Shown here: one piece after another, positions 35,647 to 42,701 of the stretch
How the letters are laid out: every line of letters begins with the position of its first letter
Numbering within the stretch: the first letter of the stretch is position 1
Source: Pseudomonas sp. MWU13-2100
Lineage (GTDB): Bacteria > Pseudomonadota > Gammaproteobacteria > Pseudomonadales > Pseudomonadaceae
Reading direction: 5' to 3'
Length of the DNA: 64,000 bases
NCBI RefSeq assembly: GCF_023242365.1
Contig: NZ_JALLIX010000028.1
Coordinates: 1 to 64,000, forward strand
Notes under the pieces: model-generated
Told to the model about the DNA's origin: nothing
What the model saw: the letters and a program-made list of their open reading frames with translations, nothing else
The model's database searches: none
Made by a program: the position numbers and the translations under genes

Positions 35647-36307
35647 ACCCGGTGTCGTGCTGATTGTCGATGACACCCCGGACAATCTTGCCCTGCTCTC
35701 CGATGCGCTTAACGATGCCGGTTATATGGTGCTGGTGGCGCTGGATGGGTTGAGTGCGTTGAACCGGATCGAGCGCCGGCGCCCGGACCTGATTCTGCTG
35801 GATGCGATGATGCCGGGGCTGGATGGGTTTGAGACCTGTCGGCGGATCAAGGCGCAGCCGGAGAGTGCTGATATTCCGGTGCTGTTCATGACGGCGCTGA
35901 CGGAGAGTCGGCATGTGGTTCAGGGGTTTGAGGTGGGTGGTAGCGATTACGTGACCAAGCCGATTCAGATCGATGAGGTGCTGGCTCGGGTGGCGGCGCA
36001 TCTGCGGACTTCACGTATTTTGCATTCGGCGCGTGCGGCGTCGCAGCCAGTGGCGGCCTTGAGTTTGAATGATGAACCGGCCAGCCAGGTGCTATCGGCG
36101 CGCTTTCAACTGACGGGCCGTGAGGTGGAAGTGTTGCGCTGGGTAGCCTGTGGAAAAACCAATCGCGACATCGGCACCATCCTCGATTTGAGCCCGCGTA
36201 CGGTGAACAAGCATCTGGAGCATGTGTATATCAAGCTGGGGGTGGAGACGAGGACGGCGGCGACTTCGGTGGTGCTGTCGGCGATGACGGAGCATCGGCG
36301 GATGTAG
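35621..36307 (+). CDS. LuxR-type response regulator
   Basis: A 228-residue regulator with an N-terminal receiver (VVLIVDDTPDNLALL; phospho-Asp in LILLDAMMPGLDG near residue 63; Lys in YVTKPIQ near 113). The C-terminal LuxR/NarL helix-turn-helix is FQLTGREVEVLRWVACGKTN followed by RDIGTILDLSPRTVNKHLEH. The start codon lies inside the end of the permease-kinase gene, so the pair is translationally coupled and is very likely a cognate two-component system. Its natural targets are the urtA and fmdA promoters, which share TGACGTA sites. Confidence 0.93.
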   Translation: MNALTTVAEPGVVLIVDDTPDNLALLSDALNDAGYMVLVALDGLSALNRIERRRPDLILLDAMMPGLDGFETCRRIKAQPESADIPVLFMTALTESRHVVQGFEVGGSDYVTKPIQIDEVLARVAAHLRTSRILHSARAASQPVAALSLNDEPASQVLSARFQLTGREVEVLRWVACGKTNRDIGTILDLSPRTVNKHLEHVYIKLGVETRTAATSVVLSAMTEHRRM

Positions 36308-36313
36308 CGGCTT

Positions 36314-36345
36314 CGATCATTTTCGTGACGTCACGGAAATGATCG
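36314..36345. repeat. 32-bp palindrome just after the response-regulator gene
   Basis: The arms are 16 bases each with no spacer (left arm CGATCATTTTCGTGAC) and only one mismatch, which becomes a G-U pair in RNA. The centre is TGACGTCA, close to the TGACGTA motif of the urtA and fmdA promoters. It begins seven bases after the stop codon. No T-run follows, so it is not a typical intrinsic terminator, though it could act as a hairpin in both directions or as an operator. Confidence 0.65.
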
Positions 36346-36484
36346 ACAGCATCCAGTCCAGTGACTTCACATGTGGCTATGGCGCGCTGAATGGCGATGA
36401 GAAAATTCATTTTCAGTGATCTTGCGGCGCCAGCAAGACAACTCGCTTTCCTTTGAATGAAGTTTCCTAGAAAATCCTGAGCGC

Positions 36485-36513
36485 TTGTGCCTGCCAATTT
36501 CGGTGGCTAGTCT
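36485..36513 (+). promoter_or_regulatory. Promoter of the first DUF6124 module
   Basis: TTGTGC at 36485-36490 and TAGTCT at 36508-36513 are separated by 17 bases, a good sigma-70 arrangement. The same pair with the same spacing recurs at 41626-41654 and 42527-42555. About 80 bases upstream are also conserved between copies, including GCCAGCAAGACA and AGAAAATCCTGA. Confidence 0.6.
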
Positions 36514-36521
36514 TCAGTCGT

Positions 36522-36712
36522 CACTGCACATCAGTGATCGGGTTTAGTAGCCCGCCGTTTGACTAGGCGCAAAGTGCCCCCTTCAGCAAGGCGATGTCTT
36601 TCGACCTGCGCTTTATGGTGGCCGTGCGCAGGGCGCCTTCGGGTGCGCCGGGCCTAGTCACCGGTCTACTAACCTGCGTTCGGCCGCCACCCTTGAATCG
36701 TTTAGTAGCGAT
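36522..36712 (+). ncRNA. Structured RNA element upstream of DUF6124 gene (copy 1)
   Basis: The segment begins with a CACTG/CAGTG hairpin, then a CGGG-TTTAGTAG-CCCG hairpin (36539-36554). TGACTAGG (36560-36567) pairs with CCTAGTCA (36653-36660). GGTGGCCG (36617-36624) pairs with CGGCCGCCACC (36681-36691). A UUCG-capped stem lies at 36631-36649, and the last hairpin is ATCG-TTTAGTAG-CGAT (36697-36712). CTACTAA at 36666-36672 is complementary to the loop of either TTTAGTAG hairpin, giving a possible pseudoknot with two alternative partners. Copies at 41664 and 49190 keep every pairing while changing the bases. It ends 39 bases before the DUF6124 start, so it is either a cis-acting leader or a small RNA reading into the gene. 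Confidence 0.72.
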
Positions 36713-36751
36713 GGTAGCGGCTCCGTACTGACCGACTAGGAGTCACGCAGC

Positions 36752-37099
36752 ATGTTCAAAATCACTCCCAACCCCCCGGGAACATCCGGTATCGATAGCA
36801 TCGACCCACAAGCCGCTGATCGCGCTTTGGCGTACTACATACTGCCTCAAGGCGGCGGTCCAAAACGCCCTGATGTCACAGGAACACAGAACCAAGCCCC
36901 TGCCCCGCAAAGCCGAGAAGACGCTCTCGTCAGCGCCAGCTCAATCCTGGACTCCGCTGCCGCCACCGCCTATGAGAATGCGGACAACCTCACGGGCGCC
37001 AATCGTAAAGTGGCGATGGGTGTGGTGCATCTGATCGAGTTGGCTCAACGGCAGGTGGATTCAGTGATAGACGGACAGTCGTCAGCGGTGGCGACCTGA
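36752..37099 (+). CDS. DUF6124-family (formerly DUF3077) protein, copy 1
   Basis: A 115-residue protein of a family known mainly from Pseudomonas and of unknown function. The N-terminal part is extended and proline/glycine-rich (TPNPPGTSGIDSIDPQ; YILPQGGGPKRPD), and the C-terminal half is a likely helical hairpin (SILDSAAATAYENADNL; VAMGVVHLIELAQRQVDSVI). AGGAG lies about 11 bases upstream. It is nearly identical to the copy at 41895, and each is preceded by the same promoter and structured RNA and followed by a terminator. No signal peptide or catalytic motif is visible. Confidence 0.85.
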   Translation: MFKITPNPPGTSGIDSIDPQAADRALAYYILPQGGGPKRPDVTGTQNQAPAPQSREDALVSASSILDSAAATAYENADNLTGANRKVAMGVVHLIELAQRQVDSVIDGQSSAVAT

Positions 37100-37118
37100 C
37101 GTAAACGAGTGTGGTGTG

Positions 37119-37141
37119 AAGGGGAGCGGCGCTCCCCTTTT
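37119..37141 (+). terminator. Terminator of DUF6124 module 1
   Basis: GGGGAGCGGCGCTCCCC forms a stem around a short loop, preceded by AA and followed by TTTT, 20 bases after the DUF6124 stop. The same type of hairpin ends the second module and the remnant at 39828. Confidence 0.88.
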
Positions 37142-37270
37142 CCCTCTCACGAGAACATCGTTACCATAGAGCCGCACGCGCCCGAAGTAATCGCAACGTG
37201 TTGCAAGACAGGATCACCCCCGAAAAACAACGCGCTCACACCCATCAAACATGACGAGGCAACCTGATCC

Positions 37271-37849
37271 ATGGTCAAACCTGTCCGCTCGCCAAAACCC
37301 GAGCCTGATCTGCTGTTACTGCACATTGAGTTGAAATGGATCGAACCGGCCATCTGGAGGCGCGTGGCGGTGCCCGAAAACATCACCCTGGGCAGATTGC
37401 ACCGAGTGTTCCAGGCGGTGATGGGCTGGGAAGATTGCCATATGCACGAGTTTGAGATTGCCGGCGAGAAGTACGGTATTCCCGATTCCGAAGGCTGGGG
37501 ACCGCCCGTGAACCCGGAGGCTCGAAAAACCCTGATCAAGGCCTTGAACGGGAAAAAGACGTTCAGCTACCTCTATGACTTTGGCGACAGTTGGGAGCAC
37601 ACGATCAAGGTTGAAAAAAACCTCCCCGCCGCCGCCTGCCCTCAGGTGCCCTACTGCGTCGACGGCGCCAATGCCTGCCCGCCGGAAGATGTGGGCAGTG
37701 TGCCGGGCTATGACGAATTCGTTGAAGCGATGGAAGACCCCAAGCATCCGGAGCACGAATCGGTGCTGGAATGGTATGGGGAGCTCTTCAACCCGGCGGC
37801 TTTTGACCTGGGGCTCGCCAACCGGTGGCTGAAGCAAATCAAGGTCTGA
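37271..37849 (+). CDS. Plasmid pRiA4b ORF-3 family protein
   Basis: A 192-residue protein of the pRiA4b ORF-3 family, common in mobile and accessory DNA and of unknown function. Family features are LLLLHIELKWIEPAIWRRV at the start, TLGRLHRVFQAVMGWEDCHMHEF, and FSYLYDFGDSWEHTIKVE with its conserved D-F-G-D-x-W-x-H. The C-terminal part has an acidic GSVPGYDEFVEAMEDPKHPE. It lies alone between the first DUF6124 module and hipBA, consistent with accessory cargo. Confidence 0.9.
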   Translation: MVKPVRSPKPEPDLLLLHIELKWIEPAIWRRVAVPENITLGRLHRVFQAVMGWEDCHMHEFEIAGEKYGIPDSEGWGPPVNPEARKTLIKALNGKKTFSYLYDFGDSWEHTIKVEKNLPAAACPQVPYCVDGANACPPEDVGSVPGYDEFVEAMEDPKHPEHESVLEWYGELFNPAAFDLGLANRWLKQIKV

Positions 37850-37969
37850 GTGATGACAGTTCAGGCTTGAAGTGGGTGGAGGCGGGGCGATAGGGAGACA
37901 TAGAGTCAACTCCCTATAATGTCCGCTGGGTGCTCATTCGGCGAGCGCTACCAGTGAGGCCCGATATTC

Positions 37970-39307
37970 CTAGCGTTTTTTCGGCGCCAACAACTCAGAA
38001 CGGCCAATTTGTTCCCGGTGTCGCTCTGGCAGCCGAGGGCCTGAGAATCCCGCGCCCGTAATGGCGGCCTCCAACCCTCGCAAGTGCAGAGCTGATTTCT
38101 GGCTACGTAATGATTCCATGCCATCGTTCCAGGCATGCACCATATGCTTGGCAACATCTCGCCACGCGGGCTCGTTCTTCGCAGCCTCGATAACCTCGGC
38201 CCCTACCGCGACAGCTGACTCACATAGCTGCTCGACCATTTCCGCGTAACGGCGCGGGGCGATGCCCAGGCGAGCATTGAAGAACATCTCCAGTGTTCGC
38301 CCTGGGGTCCAGGTCTGACGCCCACCGACAGATAGCCCGGGCGCATTATCCGCGAAACGCGGATAGGCCTGAGTCGTGACCAGGTCATAGACCGGCGTAA
38401 AGGCCACATCGGTTCGTGAAGTGTAATAAAGCGCAATGTTCTTGGAGTGGCAGTCGGCGTTGCGCACCACGTAGTTGCTCAGCAATTGCCAACCGAAATG
38501 TTCTCGCTGCTCACGCAAGTGTTGTGCATCAACATAGGCCCGGGTCGCATTCCAGACTCTTTCCATCGTGGTCGCGTACTTCTCGTGGGGCGGCAAGCCC
38601 AGCAGCCCGCAAGCGTCTTCCAATCCGCATCGCGGCACACCGTTTTCATCGACATCGAAGCGATCCACGACCAGCACGCGGCCGTCATCTGACATACGGC
38701 ATTTGGCAACCGAAACGACATTCAGGCGCTCCAGTACCCGCATGGTGTAAAACTCGTTGAAGCCCAGATAAGGCGTGTTGTCATCCGATCCTTTGATGAT
38801 GTGAAATCCGGTGCGCAACGTGGGTTTACCCAAAGGTAGATCGCTTGCCTCGGCCTGTTGTGCGATGAACTTTGGCACCACTCCCGAGATCGCCGCCCGG
38901 GCATAGCGTCGGACCAGTTTGGCGAAGTGCTCGGAGGTATTTTCAGCCGTCAAAAGGTGGCCGATATCCAGCGGATCCGTCTCCAGCCCTGGCTTTACCC
39001 CTTCAGGTGTCACCGCAACCCGACCGATACCCGCACCACCGATGACCGCCAGCAGAGACAAATCGGTACCGTCGAGCAGCGGCCCGAACTCTTCGCGGAT
39101 AACACCCAGCAAATAGCCCTCAGGCAAGTTTTGCCGGAAGAACGGAAAGAGGTCACGCGGCCAATGCCAAGCCTCTTCGCGCACAGGCAGGGCCAAACTG
39201 ACAAAGTCTGCCGCGTCTGTACCGGGAAAATACTTCAACACGTATTCGTCCCGCTCACGGTACAGCTTGGCTACCGCTCTCCCACTGACATGGACATCCA
39301 GGATCAT
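37970..39307 (-). CDS. hipA: HipA-type toxin, serine/threonine kinase
   Basis: A 445-residue HipA-fold kinase. Members phosphorylate glutamyl-tRNA synthetase or other targets and slow growth. The N-terminal subdomain is present (DVHVSGRAVAKLYRERDEYV). The P-loop-like ISGVVPKF segment is near residue 140. The catalytic NYVVRNADCHSKNIAL has the Asp and Asn of the family, and the metal-binding Asp is in FTPVYDLV. All key residues appear intact, so the toxin may be active. The start overlaps the hipB stop by four bases, coupling the two. Confidence 0.93.
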   Translation of the reverse strand: MILDVHVSGRAVAKLYRERDEYVLKYFPGTDAADFVSLALPVREEAWHWPRDLFPFFRQNLPEGYLLGVIREEFGPLLDGTDLSLLAVIGGAGIGRVAVTPEGVKPGLETDPLDIGHLLTAENTSEHFAKLVRRYARAAISGVVPKFIAQQAEASDLPLGKPTLRTGFHIIKGSDDNTPYLGFNEFYTMRVLERLNVVSVAKCRMSDDGRVLVVDRFDVDENGVPRCGLEDACGLLGLPPHEKYATTMERVWNATRAYVDAQHLREQREHFGWQLLSNYVVRNADCHSKNIALYYTSRTDVAFTPVYDLVTTQAYPRFADNAPGLSVGGRQTWTPGRTLEMFFNARLGIAPRRYAEMVEQLCESAVAVGAEVIEAAKNEPAWRDVAKHMVHAWNDGMESLRSQKSALHLRGLEAAITGAGFSGPRLPERHREQIGRSELLAPKKR

Positions 39308-39570
39308 CGTTCAAACACTCCCTGTTTCTGCTCAGCGAGAATATCTTCGACCGTGCGCTGATGGCCGGCCTTCACCAGCTTCAAGTCATAACCTGCCGCC
39401 TCCAGCAAGCGCACCAAAGCCGAAACACTCATATCGCCTTTAGCCAAGGTTTCCATGCGAGCGACGGTCGAACGCGCCACGCCTGCACGGTTCGCAATCG
39501 CCTCCTGGCTCAGATGAGCCTCACGACGAGCTTCCTTCAGCATATGCGCCACATCGAACAAGGTGCTCAT
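39304..39570 (-). CDS. hipB: HipB-type antitoxin
   Basis: An 88-residue DNA-binding antitoxin with a Cro/CI helix-turn-helix (LSQEAIANRAGVARSTVARM, residues about 20-39). It should bind HipA and repress its own operon. It precedes hipA with the ATGA overlap usual for such pairs. Upstream DNA holds four copies of TGTAGCCC in a regular spacing (39572-39741), which could be operator half-sites. Confidence 0.93.
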   Translation of the reverse strand: MSTLFDVAHMLKEARREAHLSQEAIANRAGVARSTVARMETLAKGDMSVSALVRLLEAAGYDLKLVKAGHQRTVEDILAEQKQGVFER

Positions 39571-39571
39571 T

Positions 39572-39741
39572 TGTAGCCCTCAAGCATCAAGAAGTACGTA
39601 ATATTCAATTACTGTAGCCCTGGAGGCACAAACTCGCAATGCTCATAGTGGCTCTGGCCGTTTTAATTGGACATCAAGACTGAGCGGCAAACTGTAGCCC
39701 AGGGGACTCAAAAAAAGCATAAACCCTTGAAAATGTAGCCC
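39572..39741. repeat. Four spaced TGTAGCCC repeats upstream of hipBA
   Basis: TGTAGCCC occurs at 39572, 39613, 39693 and 39734, all in the same orientation, with distances of 41, 80 and 41 bases. The 41-base period is about four helical turns. They begin one base upstream of the hipB start codon. They may be regulator sites for HipB or remains of short tandem duplications; other bases around them differ. Confidence 0.6.
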
Positions 39742-39776
39742 ATGAGCATCACTCTCCGGAGACTGAAATCTTCGGC

Positions 39777-39855
39777 GATTGAGGAGCTGCCCACAGGGGC
39801 AGCAAGCTGACGAAAAGGCATGACATGAAGGGAAGCTGTTGCTCCCCCTTTTTCA
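39777..39855 (+). pseudogene. 3' remnant of a DUF6124 gene with its terminator
   Basis: The + strand reads SSAIEELPTGAAS and a stop, matching the end of the intact copy at 41895 (VIEEQPAGATS and stop) nearly base for base, followed by a related hairpin (GGGAAGCTGTTGCTCCCCC then T-run) at 39828-39855. The rest of the gene, the structured RNA and the promoter are absent. It ends 85 bases before the leucine-rich-repeat gene. The rest of the 39571-39939 gap has no other gene. Confidence 0.72.
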
Positions 39856-39939
39856 CGCAGGCCTCTGGACACTTGGCTGACTTCACTGGCTAATACTTCC
39901 TTCAATCCTTTCGGCTCACTCACTTCGGACTCGTCAATA

Positions 39940-41415
39940 GTGCTGAACCGCAACGCCCTGATGGCCCAACTCTCTGCCACACCCGATGACATTGCAGCGC
40001 GCGCTTCGCTCTATCGCGATTTGCTCAACAGCGGAGAGGCTTCCCTGGATGGCCTACGAGTAGCCGCCGGCCTGTGCGATCCGGCCGCTATCGCCGCAGT
40101 TGCGCAGTTGAGCGCCACCGCGCATACCAATCGCCCCAAGGCATTGTTGTCGCAGCTTCGTGGACTGCCCGTAGACCATGTCGAGTTGGAGAATGCCGAG
40201 CCTGACTGGCTTGATGCCCTGGCTGGGCTGCCACTGCGTACGCTGGTACTCAACAGCCCGAAATTCAGCTTCGATCAGACTGTATGGCAACGTTTGCCAG
40301 CCGTTGCCCTCGAGACATTGAAAATCAGTGGCTTTTCGCGCGATGACAACGCCAGCAGCCTCCCGTCACTCGAACGGTTGCGCCGGCTGAAGTTGGAAAC
40401 CTACGGCGAGGACTTCGACGACCGTTTCCTCCAGCAACTCGGCAGTGGCGCGCTGCAGGAGCTGTCGTTGAACCGTTGTGATGAGGTCACCGACGACGGC
40501 CTGCTCGGACTGTCACGACTCAAGTTGCGCTCACTCACATTCGAACGCGCAGGGGAACTCACCTCACATGGAATGCAGCACTTGGGGCATCATCCACTCG
40601 AACAGCTATCGCTCGGCTGGAATGGCGCAATCCTGAAGGAGCCTTCCTGGCTCCACAGCCTGACCGCATTGCGCTCGCTGAGCCTCGATTACTGTTACGC
40701 AACCGACGCCATGCTCCACGCCATCCAGGGCCTGCCGATTGAACGGCTTTCGCTGCAATCTTCATATATCGGCGAGGACGACATTGCCGAACTGGAGGGC
40801 ATGCCACTCGCCGATCTGGATCTCAAGTCTTCACAGCAAATGATCGAGCGGCTCGATGTGCTGCACGCGTTTCCACTGAAGCGCCTGGGGCTCTCCGATG
40901 TGCAAGGCATCGACGCGCATACATTGTCCGATCTGCGTGGTCTGGAGCTGGAATCGCTGGACCTTTCATTGAACGACATCACCGGGAAGGAACTGAAACA
41001 ACTGGCCGGTCTGCCGCTGAAGCGGCTTAATCTCAGTTTTTGTCACGGCATTGACGGCAAGGCTTTGCGAATGCTCGTCGAATTGGGATTGCCGTTGGAG
41101 CAACTTGAGATAAGCGGTCTGGATCTACGCGATGCCGACTTGGCCTGCCTGCGCGATCTGCCGCTGCGGCGCCTCGGGTTGTATGAAAGTCCTTGGCTCA
41201 CTGACACCGGAGTCGCCCACCTGGCGCATTTGCCACTGCGAGATCTGACACTCGCGGCGGGTCCGGGGGAATCGCAGCTCACTTCAGCCGTGGTGTCCGT
41301 GTTGGAGCAGTTGCCACTACAAAAATTGTGGTTGCCGAACAGCTCGGGGATCAGCGCAGAAGGATGGGATCGCTTGGCCAGATTGCCGGCCCACGTGACT
41401 GGGCCCGGTATTTGA
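39940..41415 (+). CDS. Leucine-rich-repeat protein
   Basis: A 491-residue protein made almost entirely of leucine-rich repeats of about 21-25 residues, for example LRSLSLDYCYATDAMLHAIQ and LELESLDLSLNDITGKELKQ. At least 14 units can be counted after a short N-terminal helical part (LMAQLSATPDDIAARASLYR). The repeats have the cysteine-containing/RI-like flavour. It has no signal peptide, membrane segment or E3 ligase domain, so secretion by a type III system is not indicated. Translation probably starts at the GTG at 39940 or the ATG at 39961; neither has a strong Shine-Dalgarno sequence. Its partner is unknown. Confidence 0.75.
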   Translation: MLNRNALMAQLSATPDDIAARASLYRDLLNSGEASLDGLRVAAGLCDPAAIAAVAQLSATAHTNRPKALLSQLRGLPVDHVELENAEPDWLDALAGLPLRTLVLNSPKFSFDQTVWQRLPAVALETLKISGFSRDDNASSLPSLERLRRLKLETYGEDFDDRFLQQLGSGALQELSLNRCDEVTDDGLLGLSRLKLRSLTFERAGELTSHGMQHLGHHPLEQLSLGWNGAILKEPSWLHSLTALRSLSLDYCYATDAMLHAIQGLPIERLSLQSSYIGEDDIAELEGMPLADLDLKSSQQMIERLDVLHAFPLKRLGLSDVQGIDAHTLSDLRGLELESLDLSLNDITGKELKQLAGLPLKRLNLSFCHGIDGKALRMLVELGLPLEQLEISGLDLRDADLACLRDLPLRRLGLYESPWLTDTGVAHLAHLPLRDLTLAAGPGESQLTSAVVSVLEQLPLQKLWLPNSSGISAEGWDRLARLPAHVTGPGI

Positions 41416-41625
41416 CAGGTAGTGGAAATCCACATTCCCACTGAGTCGTATCAGTCCTAAGCAACTGGAAAATCGAGGACCCCGCAGGAGAATTCGCGCT
41501 CCCGGCCAACAGCCCTTTCAGCTTTTTAACACCGTTAAATCAGCGGCGCTTTTTCAGTGACCTTGCAGTGCCAGCAAGACAACTCGCTTTCCTTTGAGTG
41601 AAGTTTCCTAGAAAATCCTGAGCGC

Positions 41626-41654
41626 TTGTGCCTGCCAATTTCGCTGGCTAGTCT
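41626..41654 (+). promoter_or_regulatory. Promoter of the second DUF6124 module
   Basis: TTGTGC at 41626-41631 and TAGTCT at 41649-41654, 17 bases apart, are identical in both boxes to the promoter at 36485. About 80 upstream bases are also shared with that copy with only a few changes. Confidence 0.6.
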
Positions 41655-41663
41655 TCAGTCCGT

Positions 41664-41856
41664 CACTGCATATCAGTGATCGGGTTTGGTAGCCCGGTAT
41701 AGATTGGCGCACAGCGCCCCCTTGGAATCAGGCGTTTTTTATTGCCTGCATTTTATGGTGGCTGTGCGCAGGGCACCTTCGGGCGCGCCGGTTTCTCCAA
41801 TCTTCCGGTCTACCAACCTGTGTACAGCCGCCACCCTCAAATCGTTTGGTAGCGAT
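41664..41856 (+). ncRNA. Structured RNA element upstream of DUF6124 gene (copy 2)
   Basis: Same architecture as at 36522. The CACTG/CAGTG hairpin is followed by CGGG-TTTGGTAG-CCCG (41681-41696). AGATTGG (41701-41707) pairs with CCAATCT (41797-41803), and GGTGGCTGT (41757-41765) with ACAGCCGCCACC (41824-41835). The last hairpin is ATCG-TTTGGTAG-CGAT (41841-41856). The strand CTACCAA at 41810-41816 matches both loops. Compared with copy 1 the loops changed from TTTAGTAG to TTTGGTAG and the complementary strand changed from CTACTAA to CTACCAA, a compensatory change that supports the pairing. Confidence 0.72.
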
Positions 41857-41894
41857 ACTGGTGACGGCTCCATCCGTGAGATTGGAGATTTGCC

Positions 41895-42242
41895 ATGTAC
41901 AAAGTCACACCCAACCCACCGGGAACCTCCGGTATCGAAAGCATTGACCCGCAAGCCGCTGATCGCGCCTTGGCGTACTACATACTGCCTCAGGGCGGCG
42001 GTCCAAAACGCCCTGGTATCGCAGGAACACAAGGCAAGCCCCCTGTCCCGCAAAGCCGCGAAGAAGCCCTCGTCAACGCCAGTTCAATACTGGACTCCGC
42101 TGCCGCCACCGCCTACGAAAATGCCGACAACCTCACGGGTGCGAACCGCAAGGTCGCGATGGGTGTCGTGCATCTGATCGAGCTGGCTCAACGGCAGGTG
42201 GATTCAGTGATTGAGGAGCAGCCTGCTGGGGCAACAAGCTGA
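41895..42242 (+). CDS. DUF6124-family protein, copy 2
   Basis: A 115-residue near-duplicate of the protein at 36752; differences are concentrated in the linker (GIAGTQGKPPVPQS against DVTGTQNQAPAPQS) and the last residues. Function is unknown. GGAG lies about ten bases upstream of the ATG. The high identity, including flanking DNA, points to a fairly recent duplication or gene conversion between modules. A terminator follows. Confidence 0.85.
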   Translation: MYKVTPNPPGTSGIESIDPQAADRALAYYILPQGGGPKRPGIAGTQGKPPVPQSREEALVNASSILDSAAATAYENADNLTGANRKVAMGVVHLIELAQRQVDSVIEEQPAGATS

Positions 42243-42260
42243 TAAAAAGTAGCTCGGCAT

Positions 42261-42284
42261 AAAGGGGAGCTTGCTCCCCTTTTC
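42261..42284 (+). terminator. Terminator of DUF6124 module 2
   Basis: GGGGAGCTTGCTCCCC with AAA before and TTTT after forms a short strong hairpin, 18 bases after the stop codon. Confidence 0.9.
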
Positions 42285-42526
42285 GCTGGCTAAATATTCT
42301 CAGTCCAGATGCGTCCAGCTCAATTCGCGACGCAGTGCGTCGTATTTTGGAAAAGCCAGGAAAAACACGCATAGGGCAAAAACTTGTGACGTCAAACCCT
42401 TACCGAACTCAGCGCCCAGCACCTTTTTAACCCGTGTAAATCATCTACACTTTTCCAATGATCTCGCAGTGCCAGCAAGACAGCTCACTTCCCCTTGACT
42501 GAAGCTCCCCAGAAAATCCTGATCGC

Positions 42527-42650
42527 TTGTGCTTGTCAATTTTGATGGTTAGTCTTCAGTTTCAGTATTAGATGAGGGCCTGACAGCGGTAATAAGCTGA
42601 CAGTCTTAAAGTAACTGAAGGGAAAGAGCCCCCCTTCCCCACAAATCAAA
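42527..42650 (+). pseudogene. Collapsed third DUF6124 module: promoter joined to the gene's 3' end
   Basis: TTGTGC at 42527 and TAGTCT at 42550 repeat the module promoter, and the preceding 80 bases (GCCAGCAAGACAGCTCACTT) match the other copies. About 15 bases later the sequence jumps to GAGGGCCTGACAGCGGTAAT then AAGCTGA, which resembles the last codons of a DUF6124 gene. A weakened terminator hairpin (GGGAAAGAGCCCCCCTTCCCC) follows. The whole structured RNA and most of the coding sequence are missing. The rest of the 42243-42701 gap has no gene. Confidence 0.65.
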
Positions 42651-42701
42651 TGCTTTCACATCCTACTCAAACGCCCATAAATTCAAAGTAATATTACAGC
42701 C

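Noticed and set aside
39572..39741. TGTAGCCC repeats as a CRISPR array
   Set aside because: The repeat is only eight bases, the spacing is uneven and no cas gene is present.
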